Of a stretch of 64,000 bases of DNA, positions 18,679-26,201 are shown piece by piece. Source of the DNA: CAYQEC01 sp964569015 (GTDB lineage: Bacteria > Actinomycetota > Acidimicrobiia > Spongiisociales > UBA5794); contig CAZMSN010000006.1 of NCBI GenBank assembly GCA_964569015.1, forward strand, positions 1 through 64,000, read 5' to 3'. A program made the translations under genes and the position numbers. A model generated the notes under the pieces. It did not search any database. It saw nothing but the letters and a program-made list of their open reading frames with translations, and was not told where the DNA came from. The stretch's first letter is position 1; every line of letters starts with the position of its first letter.

Positions 18679-19608
18679 ATGAACTGGGTGGAGGCGGTCG
18701 GAAAGACGGTGGACGAAGCTATCGCCGAAGCCATGAAGGCCCTGAACGTGGAGTCGGACAGAGACGTGGACGTCGAAGTGTTGCAGGAGCCGAAGCCGGG
18801 CTTCTTGGGGCTGGGCGGCAGAGAGGCGTTGGTGCGGGTGACGGCGAAGCCCCGCTCGAAGCGTCGCCGGCGTCGTCGGTCAGCGGGATCTGAGGGGGCG
18901 AAGGCGCCGAAGGGGGACAAGAGGGGTGAGAAGAAGCAAGCCGACGAGGGGGGCGCTGCCAAGAAGGGCAGAAAAGAGCGGCACGAGGGGGGCGCTGCCA
19001 AGAAGGGCAGAAAAGAGCGGCACGAGGGGCACGATGTGCGCGAGGATGAACGGAAGTCGCGCAACGACAGGCCGAAGAAGGCACGCGAGGGCACGAAAGA
19101 CAGAGGCGGGAAGATGCAGAGCGGGTCGTCGGAAACCATGGAGGGCGTTGACATCGAGCAGCAGGCAGGTGTAGCGAAGGAATTCGTTGAGGGGCTCATC
19201 GGTGCGTTCGGGCTGGAAGGTGCGGTCGCGACTCGGATTGATGAGGACATCCTCTACGTGGACATCACGGGAGAGCAGACGGAGGCGTTGATTGGACCGC
19301 GCGGGTCTGTGATGCAGGCGATCCTCGAGTTGACGCGCACCGTGATACAACGGAAGACTTTCGGGGCTCCGAGGATGCGTATCGATATCTCCGGCTACGC
19401 GGAACGCCGTCGGGAAGCGCTGAACATCTATGCCAGGAAGCTGGCGGAGAAGGTGATGGCCGAGGGCGGGGAAGTGATGCTGGAAGCAATGAATCCGGCA
19501 GACCGTAAGGTCGTGCACGATGCTGTCTCCGAGATCGAGGGTGTGCGGTCGTTCTCGGAGGGTGAGGACCCCCAGCGATCGGTCGTCATAGCGGCAGTCG
19601 AGGACTGA
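18679..19608 (+). CDS. jag: Jag/KhpB RNA-binding protein
   Basis: 309 residues in three parts: the Jag N-terminal domain (WVEAVGKTVDEAIAEA ... PKPGFLGLGGREA), a long Lys/Arg/Glu-rich linker (about residues 55-155), and a C-terminal KH domain (DITGEQTEALIGPRGSVMQA) plus R3H domain (NPADRKVVHDAVSEIEGVRS). It binds RNA and, by family, links cell elongation to RNA control. AGGAGGT at 18663-18669 serves either ATG 18679 or GTG 18676. The linker is enlarged by a perfect duplication (18946-19023). Confidence 0.93.
   Translation: MNWVEAVGKTVDEAIAEAMKALNVESDRDVDVEVLQEPKPGFLGLGGREALVRVTAKPRSKRRRRRRSAGSEGAKAPKGDKRGEKKQADEGGAAKKGRKERHEGGAAKKGRKERHEGHDVREDERKSRNDRPKKAREGTKDRGGKMQSGSSETMEGVDIEQQAGVAKEFVEGLIGAFGLEGAVATRIDEDILYVDITGEQTEALIGPRGSVMQAILELTRTVIQRKTFGAPRMRIDISGYAERRREALNIYARKLAEKVMAEGGEVMLEAMNPADRKVVHDAVSEIEGVRSFSEGEDPQRSVVIAAVED
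18946..19023 (+). repeat. two perfect 39-bp tandem copies inside jag
   Basis: The unit begins GAGGGGGGCGCTGCC and ends AAAAGAGCGGCAC; the first copy is 18946-18984 and the second 18985-19023. Each encodes thirteen residues, EGGAAKKGRKERH, so the duplication keeps the frame and lengthens the basic linker. It is probably replication slippage in a tolerant disordered region. Confidence 0.9.
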
Positions 19609-19673
19609 CCGGACGCGACAGGTAGGAGGGAGAATCGGTCCGCGGCGACCGTCTTCCGTGTACGATCCGGTCG

Positions 19674-20351
19674 ATGTTTCACGTTGAACATGACCCACTT
19701 GCGGCGGTACGACGAGCATCCGAGTGGGTCGGGCACTCTCTCGATGCCGCTCAGGAGGGCACGCTCGCACGGTACGCTGAGTGGCTCTGTGTCGAGGCCA
19801 TTCCGGCTGGTGGCCTCGGCCCGCAGGAAGCGGCGAGATTGTGGGTCCGGCACGTCGCTGATTCCGTGACCTTCGCCATCGGATGCAAGCCGGAGACGGC
19901 TACTGGTCTCGACATCGGTTCCGGCGCGGGCTTGCCTGGGATTCCGCTGGCGATCCTGCTCCCCCACGTCACATTCACGCTTCTTGACCGTTCTGGCCGT
20001 CGATGTGAGCTGCTCGCTCGGGCGATACGAATCCTCGATCTGTCCAATGTGGACGTGCACCGGGGGGAGGCAGCCGATCTCGTCGACCGCTACGATCTCG
20101 TGATATCGCGGGGCTCCCTGCGGCTTCTCGAAAGCGTGGAGAGCATGCCGCGGCTTGTGGCGCCGGGCGGGTCCGCGGTGTACGGTTTGAGCCATGGCAG
20201 TGACGGTGACTCGAGCGATGGGGTACACAATGCGCTCGCAGCGGGTTGGGAGCTCGTGGAGGTGCCGCACGAGATCCTTGACTCGCCGGCTCGGCTTCTT
20301 AGGATGACGGTGTCATACGAGTCTTCAGGAGGAAACGATGCCGTCGCATGA
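19674..20351 (+). CDS. rsmG: 16S rRNA (guanine527-N7)-methyltransferase RsmG
   Basis: A 225-residue SAM-dependent methyltransferase that modifies G527 of 16S rRNA; loss in other bacteria gives low-level streptomycin resistance. The SAM site is GLDIGSGAGLPGIPLAI, followed by LLDRSGRRCELL and the strand DLVISRG. TACGAT at 19661-19666 lies 7 bases before ATG 19674, so the message may be leaderless. The first codons coincide with a parS-like sequence. The end overlaps parA by 14 bases. Confidence 0.94.
   Translation: MFHVEHDPLAAVRRASEWVGHSLDAAQEGTLARYAEWLCVEAIPAGGLGPQEAARLWVRHVADSVTFAIGCKPETATGLDIGSGAGLPGIPLAILLPHVTFTLLDRSGRRCELLARAIRILDLSNVDVHRGEAADLVDRYDLVISRGSLRLLESVESMPRLVAPGGSAVYGLSHGSDGDSSDGVHNALAAGWELVEVPHEILDSPARLLRMTVSYESSGGNDAVA
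19675..19690. promoter_or_regulatory. parS-like site at the start of rsmG
   Basis: TGTTTCACGTTGAACA matches the ParB-binding consensus TGTTTCACGTGAAACA at 14 of 16 positions (G-to-T and A-to-G in the right half). It lies just upstream of parA-parB, near the likely origin, where parS sites cluster. The two mismatches break the palindrome, so binding may be weaker. The same bases encode the MFHVEH start often seen for genes carrying parS at their first codons. Confidence 0.6.
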
Positions 20352-21120
20352 GGCGGTGGTCGTCGCCGTGGCCAACCAGAAAGGCGGCGTCGGGAAATCG
20401 ACGACTGCCATCAATCTGGGCGCCGCCCTCGCCTTCCAGGGAGAGCGCGTCCTCCTCGTTGATCTCGATCCCCAGGGGAACACGTCCTCGGGACTCGGTA
20501 TCGATAGGAACGCACTGGAGTACTCCGTCTACGACGTCCTGATCAACGACGCCGCGGTGGAGGACGCCGTCGAGCCAACGTCAGTCCGGGACCTCTTCGT
20601 GGTGCCGGCGACGATCGAACTGGCGGGAGCCGAGATAGAATTGGTTTCGATGTTCTCTCGGGAGACACAACTGGCTCGGGCACTGAAGCCGACGGTGGGA
20701 GAGTACGATTTTGTCTTCGTGGATTGCCCGCCATCGTTGGGCCTGCTCACCATCAATGGCCTGGCGGCCGCGAACGAGGCGATCATTCCCATCCAATGCG
20801 AGTACTACGCACTGGAAGGTGTGACACAGCTCATGCGCAACATTGAGCTCGTCAAACGGAATCTCAACCCTCAGCTTGAGGTTGAAGGTGTCGTACTCAC
20901 CATGTTCGATGGTCGCACCACGTTGGCGTCCGATGTCGTCCGTCAAGTGAGGGAGCATTTTGGGGAGACGACATACCGAACCGTAATCCCGCGTACCGTC
21001 CGGCTTTCCGAGGCGCCCTCCTACGGGGAGCCCATCGAGGCATACCAGCCCATGTCGAGGGGAGCGATCGCCTACCGTGAGTTGGCTCGGGAGTTCCGGA
21101 GGCGCCATGGCCGCGCGTAA
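20338..21120 (+). CDS. parA: chromosome partitioning ATPase ParA
   Basis: A 260-residue ParA/Soj ATPase with deviant Walker A KGGVGKST (residues 15-22), Walker A' LLVDLDPQGN and Walker B DFVFVDCPPSLGLL. There is no N-terminal helix-turn-helix extension, as in chromosomal ParAs. It forms gradients on DNA that move ParB-bound origins apart. It overlaps rsmG at its start and parB at its end by 14 bases each, so the three genes form one translationally linked unit. Confidence 0.97.
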   Translation: MPSHEAVVVAVANQKGGVGKSTTAINLGAALAFQGERVLLVDLDPQGNTSSGLGIDRNALEYSVYDVLINDAAVEDAVEPTSVRDLFVVPATIELAGAEIELVSMFSRETQLARALKPTVGEYDFVFVDCPPSLGLLTINGLAAANEAIIPIQCEYYALEGVTQLMRNIELVKRNLNPQLEVEGVVLTMFDGRTTLASDVVRQVREHFGETTYRTVIPRTVRLSEAPSYGEPIEAYQPMSRGAIAYRELAREFRRRHGRA

Positions 21121-21964
21121 GACGGGCCTCGGGAGAGGCCTCGATGCCCTCATTCCCGTCAAACGGCCCGAGCGGGGGTTCTCTTCACTGCCGCTGGACC
21201 GCATCGCGCCGAACCCCCGTCAGCCGCGCACACATTTCGACGAGGAAGGCCTCGTTGCGCTGGCCGATTCGATCCGCGAAGTGGGCGTCCTGCAGCCCAT
21301 CGTGGTGCGACCCGGCGACGTGGCGGGTGAGTACCTCCTGATTGCAGGCGAAAGGCGCTGTCGGGCAGCCCGCCTCGCAGGACTGGCCGAGGTTCCGGCC
21401 ATCATCCGCGAAGACACCGACGACAACGCCGGCTTGACGGAAGCCCTCATTGAGAATGTGCAGCGCGAGGATCTCTCTCCGCTCGAGGAGGCGGCCGGCT
21501 ACCGGGATCTCCTGGAACATTATGCCATGACGCACGAGCAGATCGCAGGTAGGGTCGGCAAGAGCCGGAGTGCCGTCACCAACACGTTGCGATTGCTGCA
21601 ACTCCCGGCGGCGATCCAGGGTCTGCTCGGAAGAGGCGAGCTTTCGGCGGGTCACGCCCGGGCGTTGCTGGCAATCGAGGATGATTCGTACGCAGTTCAC
21701 ATCGGTCGCCGGGCGGCGGCGGAGGGATGGTCGGTGCGCCAGGTGGAGGACGCGGTGCGGGCCCGAGCCGGTGGCGCAGGGAAGCGCCCTCGCCAGCGCC
21801 GCGTCAAGCTGCGACCGGCGGCCATCGTGGAGCTCGAGGACCGGCTGGGCGAGTTCCTCGGTACCAACGTCAAGATCGATTATGGCGGGCGTGGCGGGAA
21901 GGTAGTGATCCGGTTCACCTCGCTCGACGACCTTGAGCGCATCTACCGCCAGTTCTACGTCTGA
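21107..21964 (+). CDS. parB: chromosome partitioning protein ParB
   Basis: A 285-residue ParB. The N-terminal GLGRGLDALIP is the ParA-stimulating motif; the CTP-binding domain includes GERRCRAARLAGL and ENVQREDLSPLEEA; the helix-turn-helix is MTHEQIAGRVGKSRSAVTNT; a short linker leads to the dimerisation domain. ATG 21107 follows GGAGGCGCC. It spreads from parS as a CTP-gated clamp. It converges on the cwlM-like gene with 39 bases between stops. Confidence 0.97.
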   Translation: MAARKTGLGRGLDALIPVKRPERGFSSLPLDRIAPNPRQPRTHFDEEGLVALADSIREVGVLQPIVVRPGDVAGEYLLIAGERRCRAARLAGLAEVPAIIREDTDDNAGLTEALIENVQREDLSPLEEAAGYRDLLEHYAMTHEQIAGRVGKSRSAVTNTLRLLQLPAAIQGLLGRGELSAGHARALLAIEDDSYAVHIGRRAAAEGWSVRQVEDAVRARAGGAGKRPRQRRVKLRPAAIVELEDRLGEFLGTNVKIDYGGRGGKVVIRFTSLDDLERIYRQFYV

Positions 21965-22003
21965 CGGCTATCCCCGGGGCTCAGGGAGATGCCGATAGCC
22001 TCC

Positions 22004-22981
22004 TCAGAAACGAGGACGGCCCCTGTCACTGGATGCGAGGAGGTCTATCAATCCCTGGGCGGCCTGCCCGGCTATCTGCTCGGTCAGTGGCTCAACCGCG
22101 ATCAGGACCGCAGGAGAGCGGGTGTTCTTGAGAATGGGCACGGCTCGACCGTGCGTGGCAAGGCCGAGACGGCGGCCGATCGAAGCAGCGATGGCGGCGC
22201 CGGCGTCGGACCGGCTGTGCGCCGACTCGAAAAAGAAGACCGCATGCTCGCCATCACGCGGCAGGCGGAAGGCGATGACGAGATCGACCCCCAGGCGATT
22301 GGCGCGGAAGGCTCGCACTCGCTCTGTTGGGGCGGTGTCAGCGCTGTGCGAGAGTACGGGGATACCACCCATATCCTGGATGATGAGCGAGAAGGTAAGC
22401 GATGGGTGCCACGTTGCCTGGGCCTCAGCTTCGTCGCGGCACGAGGCGTCGATGTAGATGTGGAGGCCGGCGACGGTGGGGGGGAGGTTCTCGAGCCAGA
22501 CGTGATCGCGAACAACCTCGCGACCCGCCTTGTTCGTGGCACGGCTCATCAGGTCGAGTTCTTGTGCAAAGTCGTGCCCGACGATGCCATCCTCGCCCAT
22601 GCGTCGATTCGACTGGAACTCCAGCACCGCTCGCAGCGTGGCGGGCCCGAAGATGCCATCCACCTTGTTGGCGTCGAAACCGAGGGCGTTGAGGCGCCGC
22701 TGCAACTCCGCGACGTCGTCGCCGTGCATCATGGGGACCCGGTGATAGAGAGGCCGCTGACCGAGGCGATAGCTCGCCGCCACGAGAGCCCGCCAGGTGT
22801 CGGTTCCCACGATCCCGTCAACGCCGAGGCCACGAGCCTGCTGGAAAGCGCGGACGGCGGCTTCGGTGGCGGGGCCGAAACAGCCCTCTGAATCCTCACC
22901 GGCGTCGAAGCCGAGAGTGCCCAGCCGATCCTGAATGTCCCGGATCGGCTCCCCCTCGTCACCGGTGCGGTAGAGCCTCAC
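22004..22981 (-). CDS. cwlM: CwlM-like protein: two peptidoglycan-binding domains and an amidase-3-like domain lacking zinc ligands
   Basis: 325 residues: two PG_binding_1 repeats (FGPATEAAVRAFQQARGLGVDG near 35-60 and FGPATLRAVLEFQ near 110-125), then an amidase_3-like fold from about residue 170. The zinc-binding positions appear lost: where active enzymes have DPGH there is DASCRDE, and where they have a SIHAN-like motif there is IAFRLP. CwlM of Mycobacterium lies in the same place and acts as a cytoplasmic regulator of MurA under PknB control, not as a hydrolase. There is no signal peptide here either. It lies 12 bases after trxA. Confidence 0.85.
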   Translation of the reverse strand: MRLYRTGDEGEPIRDIQDRLGTLGFDAGEDSEGCFGPATEAAVRAFQQARGLGVDGIVGTDTWRALVAASYRLGQRPLYHRVPMMHGDDVAELQRRLNALGFDANKVDGIFGPATLRAVLEFQSNRRMGEDGIVGHDFAQELDLMSRATNKAGREVVRDHVWLENLPPTVAGLHIYIDASCRDEAEAQATWHPSLTFSLIIQDMGGIPVLSHSADTAPTERVRAFRANRLGVDLVIAFRLPRDGEHAVFFFESAHSRSDAGAAIAASIGRRLGLATHGRAVPILKNTRSPAVLIAVEPLTEQIAGQAAQGLIDLLASSDRGRPRF

Positions 22982-22993
22982 GACCCCATGCTC

Positions 22994-23320
22994 TCACACA
23001 ATGAACTCGGCGAGATCCTCTTCGAGCTGATGCTTGGAACGAGCGCCGATGAGCCGCCTCCTCTCGACGCCGCCGGCGAAGATGATCATCGTCGGAAGGC
23101 TCATGATCTCGTGCGTCATGGCCGCCTGCTGGTTCTCATCGACGTTGAGCGCGGCGACGGTCAGTTTGCCCGTGTTAGCCGCCGCGATCTCATCGAGGGG
23201 GCCGCTCATCATTTTGCAGGGAGCGCACCACTCGGCCCAGAAATCCACGAGAACCGGTGTCTGGCCTGAGATGAGATCCGGCAAGGTGGCATCGGTTGCC
23301 ACGACGGTGTTGTTGCCCAT
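22994..23320 (-). CDS. trxA: thioredoxin
   Basis: A 108-residue thioredoxin with active site WCAPCK (Cys32 and Cys35), where the common form is WCGPCK; the Ala in the dipeptide may change the redox potential slightly. The cis-proline loop SLPTMIIF and the other fold elements are normal. It is reduced by the neighbouring thioredoxin reductase and lies between trxB and cwlM, as in mycobacteria. Confidence 0.95.
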   Translation of the reverse strand: MGNNTVVATDATLPDLISGQTPVLVDFWAEWCAPCKMMSGPLDEIAAANTGKLTVAALNVDENQQAAMTHEIMSLPTMIIFAGGVERRRLIGARSKHQLEEDLAEFIV

Positions 23321-23429
23321 GAGTCCCGACCCGAGGCAGGGTCGTCACCTCCTTGCGGTGTCGTTCGAGGAGGTGATTCTGCCCGCGGCGCCGGCCGTGT
23401 CAAGGACGATGGATACGGCGGCCACAGCT

Positions 23430-24356
23430 TCAGTCGCCTTGAGCTTCGAGCCACCGCTCGGCGTCCATGGCGGCCCGGCAGCCCATGGCGGCGGCGGTGA
23501 CCGCCTGGCGGTAGACCGAGTCGGCGACGTCGCCTGCGGCGAAGACCCCCGGCACGGAGGTCATCGTGCTGCCGTGCCGGACGACGTAGCCCTTCTCGTC
23601 GAGGTCGATGAGGCCACGGAAGACGACGGTGTTGGGGGTGTGGCCGATCGCTACAAAAACGCCGTCGACGGACAGCGTGGAAGCGGTGTCCGTCCTGACG
23701 TTGCGGACTCGGAGACCGGTCACGGTGTCGTCGCCGAGCACCTCCTCGACCACGCTGTTCCACAACACTTCGATCTTGTCGTGCTCGAGAGCGCGGCGAA
23801 TCATGATCTTCGAGGCCCTGAACTCGTCCCGCCGGTGGATGATGGTGACCTTGGACGCGAAGCGGGTCAGGAAGAGGGCCTCCTCCATGGCGGTGTCGCC
23901 GCCGCCGATCACCGCCAGCTCCTTGTCTCGGAAGAAGAAGCCGTCACAGGTCGCGCATGCCGAGACGCCGCGGCCCCGCAAACGCTCCTCACCGGGCACT
24001 CCGAGCCATCGGGCGGATGCCCCGGTGGAGATGATCAAGGTCTCCGTTTCATGCTGGTCATCGCCCACGGAAACTTTGAATGGTCGGCTAGAGAGATCCA
24101 CCGAAGTGACGTCGGATGTGACGATGCGTGTGCCGAGGCGCTTCGCCTGCTCATGGAGTCGATCCATCAGGTCGGGGCCGGTGATTCCCTCAGGGAATCC
24201 CGGGTAGTTCTCGACATCGGTGGTGAGCATGAGCTGTCCGCCGCGCTCGGTCCCTTCGATGATGACAGGTTCGAGGCCTCCACGAGCGGCGTAGATCGCC
24301 GCGGTCAGCCCGGCCGGCCCTGAGCCGACGATGAGAACCTTCTCGGCCATGTTCAA
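23430..24356 (-). CDS. trxB: thioredoxin reductase
   Basis: A 308-residue flavoprotein of the low-molecular-weight type. The FAD site is GSGPAGLTAA (residues 11-20), the redox pair is CATC (Cys134 and Cys137), NADPH binding is at VIGGGDTAMEEA, and the second FAD motif is GVFAAGDVAD. It passes electrons from NADPH to thioredoxin. MAEKV is an alternative start two codons downstream. Its start overlaps the stop of the small membrane-protein gene upstream. Confidence 0.97.
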   Translation of the reverse strand: MNMAEKVLIVGSGPAGLTAAIYAARGGLEPVIIEGTERGGQLMLTTDVENYPGFPEGITGPDLMDRLHEQAKRLGTRIVTSDVTSVDLSSRPFKVSVGDDQHETETLIISTGASARWLGVPGEERLRGRGVSACATCDGFFFRDKELAVIGGGDTAMEEALFLTRFASKVTIIHRRDEFRASKIMIRRALEHDKIEVLWNSVVEEVLGDDTVTGLRVRNVRTDTASTLSVDGVFVAIGHTPNTVVFRGLIDLDEKGYVVRHGSTMTSVPGVFAAGDVADSVYRQAVTAAAMGCRAAMDAERWLEAQGD

Positions 24357-24640
24357 TCCTCTTCGGAGAGGTCAGCAGTCCGTCTGCTCAAGAGGAACAA
24401 CCCGACAAGGACGAATAGTCCACCGAAGAGGGCATAGGCCCACTCCACGCCGATAAGCCCGCCGGTGAGCCGGAACAGGCCGAAGACGAGGAAGACGAAG
24501 AGGGTGATACCCAGCAGGCCGGCGATGATGCCGACAGCCGTCCACTTGATCCAGCCGGCGATCCGGTCGACAGTGGTCGCCCGGATCCGCTTGGCGGTGG
24601 TCTCGAGGAAATCGGCGATCTTGACAGGAAAGTCTTCCAT
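24353..24640 (-). CDS. small two-span membrane protein, hypothetical
   Basis: 95 residues: a short amphipathic N-terminus (FPVKIADFLETTAKRIR), two hydrophobic segments at about 31-55 and 66-83, and an acidic end. It resembles small phage-holin-like/DUF membrane proteins of Actinobacteria but I cannot name the family. The stop overlaps the trxB start by four bases. TAACCT on the minus strand lies 10 bases before the ATG, so a promoter for trxB-trxA-cwlM may sit here. Confidence 0.7.
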   Translation of the reverse strand: MEDFPVKIADFLETTAKRIRATTVDRIAGWIKWTAVGIIAGLLGITLFVFLVFGLFRLTGGLIGVEWAYALFGGLFVLVGLFLLSRRTADLSEED

Positions 24641-24692
24641 GATGTCGCCGAGGTTAGTCTCCCGGCGCCGCCCCCTCTCCGAATCGACGGCG

Positions 24693-25598
24693 TCAAGGAA
24701 CGCGCATGGCGATTGTGCACGATTCGACGAGGTGGCTCAGAAGCACGGCCTCATCGACGTTCTCGGGCACATAGGCGATGACCACGACTTCGCCCTCGTC
24801 CGTCGTCCCGCCGGTGACGACGAAGGCGCTGACGGTGTCGGGGAGCTCGGAGAGGCCGACGTCGACGCAGGGGTGGGACCCGGCGGCGCTGGCCTCGGTG
24901 GTGTCGGTCGCGGTCGCCTCGCTCGTTGTGTCGACGACGTTCTTGGGAAAACCGAGCGCGGCGAGCCTCTCTTGAACCTCGGCAGGACGGCCACCGGCAT
25001 CGATGACGACGGCGAGGAGTTCTTCCAAGCCGGCCTTGGAGAGATCCCATGTCTGATGTGCCTCTTCGTCGCCGTCGGTGATTTCCCCGGCGGCGACTGT
25101 TGCCGGGGAGGAGCCGAGCGTGTCGCCGGCCTCGGCGCGGAGGCCTTCCCGTAAGTCGTAGGCCTCGGGCTCCGCGGGCACGTCGAGCTCCGCAGTCTGT
25201 GCGCTGTTGGAGAGGGCAGCGTCTTCGGCCTCGCGGTCGGAGGCACCGATCAACACGAGGCGGGGCGCCACCAGGAGGACGGCGATCAGCATCACCGCCG
25301 CGGCGCCGAGGGCGGTGCCGCGCCACGCCCAGCGTCTCTTCTGGGGCGCCGGGACCGGCGCGGTAGCCACGCCGAGGCGACCGTGGAGGGTGCGATGTAG
25401 ATGAGCGGACTCAGCCGCGCTCAGATAGACGCGTGGCGTATCCCGGAGCACTTCCAACGCCACCTGCTGCAGGCGGAGCTCCTCCGAGCACTCCGAGCAG
25501 GTCTCCATGTGCTCTTCCACCGCGGCGGCCCGGGCAGCGTCCAGGGAGCCTTCGAGGAAGGCCATGATGGTGTCGGGGTCGTGTTCGTGCATCGTCAT
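24693..25598 (-). CDS. anti-sigma factor with zinc motif and extracytoplasmic domain
   Basis: 301 residues. The N-terminal anti-sigma domain carries the HxxxCxxC zinc motif HMETCSEC (His30, Cys34, Cys37). One membrane segment follows at about residues 93-115, then an extracytoplasmic part rich in Ala/Glu/Thr with only two Cys residues, which could form a disulphide. The start overlaps the sigma-factor stop (ATGA). The pair matches the position of sigM and its anti-sigma gene ahead of trxB in Mycobacterium. It should hold the sigma factor inactive until an envelope or redox signal. Confidence 0.88.
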   Translation of the reverse strand: MTMHEHDPDTIMAFLEGSLDAARAAAVEEHMETCSECSEELRLQQVALEVLRDTPRVYLSAAESAHLHRTLHGRLGVATAPVPAPQKRRWAWRGTALGAAAVMLIAVLLVAPRLVLIGASDREAEDAALSNSAQTAELDVPAEPEAYDLREGLRAEAGDTLGSSPATVAAGEITDGDEEAHQTWDLSKAGLEELLAVVIDAGGRPAEVQERLAALGFPKNVVDTTSEATATDTTEASAAGSHPCVDVGLSELPDTVSAFVVTGGTTDEGEVVVIAYVPENVDEAVLLSHLVESCTIAMRVP

Positions 25599-26167
25599 TC
25601 GTCCCTTGGATGCTGCGAGGGTGGGCGGAGGTTCCCGAGGTACTCCGCGAGCTGGCGTCGTCCCCTGAAGACTCGCGACTTGACCGTGCCGACCGGGATA
25701 CCGAGGAGGTCGGCTGCCGTCTCGAGAGCCAGGCCCTCGAGGTCCACGAGCACGACGGCGGCGCGGAACTCCGAGCTGACGGCTTGCAGCGCCACCTCGA
25801 TGTCGGGTCGCAGCTCAGCAGCCGTGAAAGCGTCCCCGCTCTTGGGATCCGCCGAATCGAGGTTCTCAGGAAGGGATTCGGAGCGTTGTCGCCGCCTGCG
25901 CCGGAGGTGGTCGTAGCAGGCATTGATCGCCACCCGGTACAGCCAGGTGCTGAAGGCGGCCTGAGCCCGATAGCGATCGACCTTGCGGAAGACCGCCAGG
26001 AAAGTGTCCTGGGTGGCGTCGAGGGCCGCATCGCGATCGCGCAGCATGCGAAGGCAGATCCCGAAGACGCGGTCCTCGTGGGCGTGCATCAACTCGTCGA
26101 AGGCCATGACGTCGCCGCCGAGGTAGCGCTCGATGAGGGCGAGGTCGGCAGCAGCTCGCTGTGTCAT
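25595..26167 (-). CDS. ECF sigma factor (SigM-like)
   Basis: 190 residues with region 2 (FDELMHAHEDRVFGICLRML, DATQDTFLAVFRKVD, FSTWLYRVAINACYDHLRR) and region 4 (VSSEFRAAVVLVDLEG, AADLLGIPVGTVKSRVFRGR). The group resembles SigM/RpoE-type factors by position and by pairing with a zinc anti-sigma. ATG 26167 was chosen because the region-2 alignment starts soon after it. It probably controls cell-wall or thiol-stress genes, perhaps including the trxB-trxA genes downstream, but no target promoter has been identified here. Confidence 0.92.
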   Translation of the reverse strand: MTQRAAADLALIERYLGGDVMAFDELMHAHEDRVFGICLRMLRDRDAALDATQDTFLAVFRKVDRYRAQAAFSTWLYRVAINACYDHLRRRRRQRSESLPENLDSADPKSGDAFTAAELRPDIEVALQAVSSEFRAAVVLVDLEGLALETAADLLGIPVGTVKSRVFRGRRQLAEYLGNLRPPSQHPRDE

Positions 26168-26201
26168 GTCAGGGCGATCGTTGTTGGAGGGAAGAGGTGT
26201 G

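Noticed and set aside
21965..22003. Terminator between parB and cwlM (GGCTAT...ATAGCC)
   Set aside because: The stem has only six pairs with a long loop and no T-run, too weak to call.
23034..24323. A 429-codon plus-strand frame opposite trxA and trxB
   Set aside because: Both redox genes on the minus strand have complete active sites; the opposite frame has no recognisable domain.
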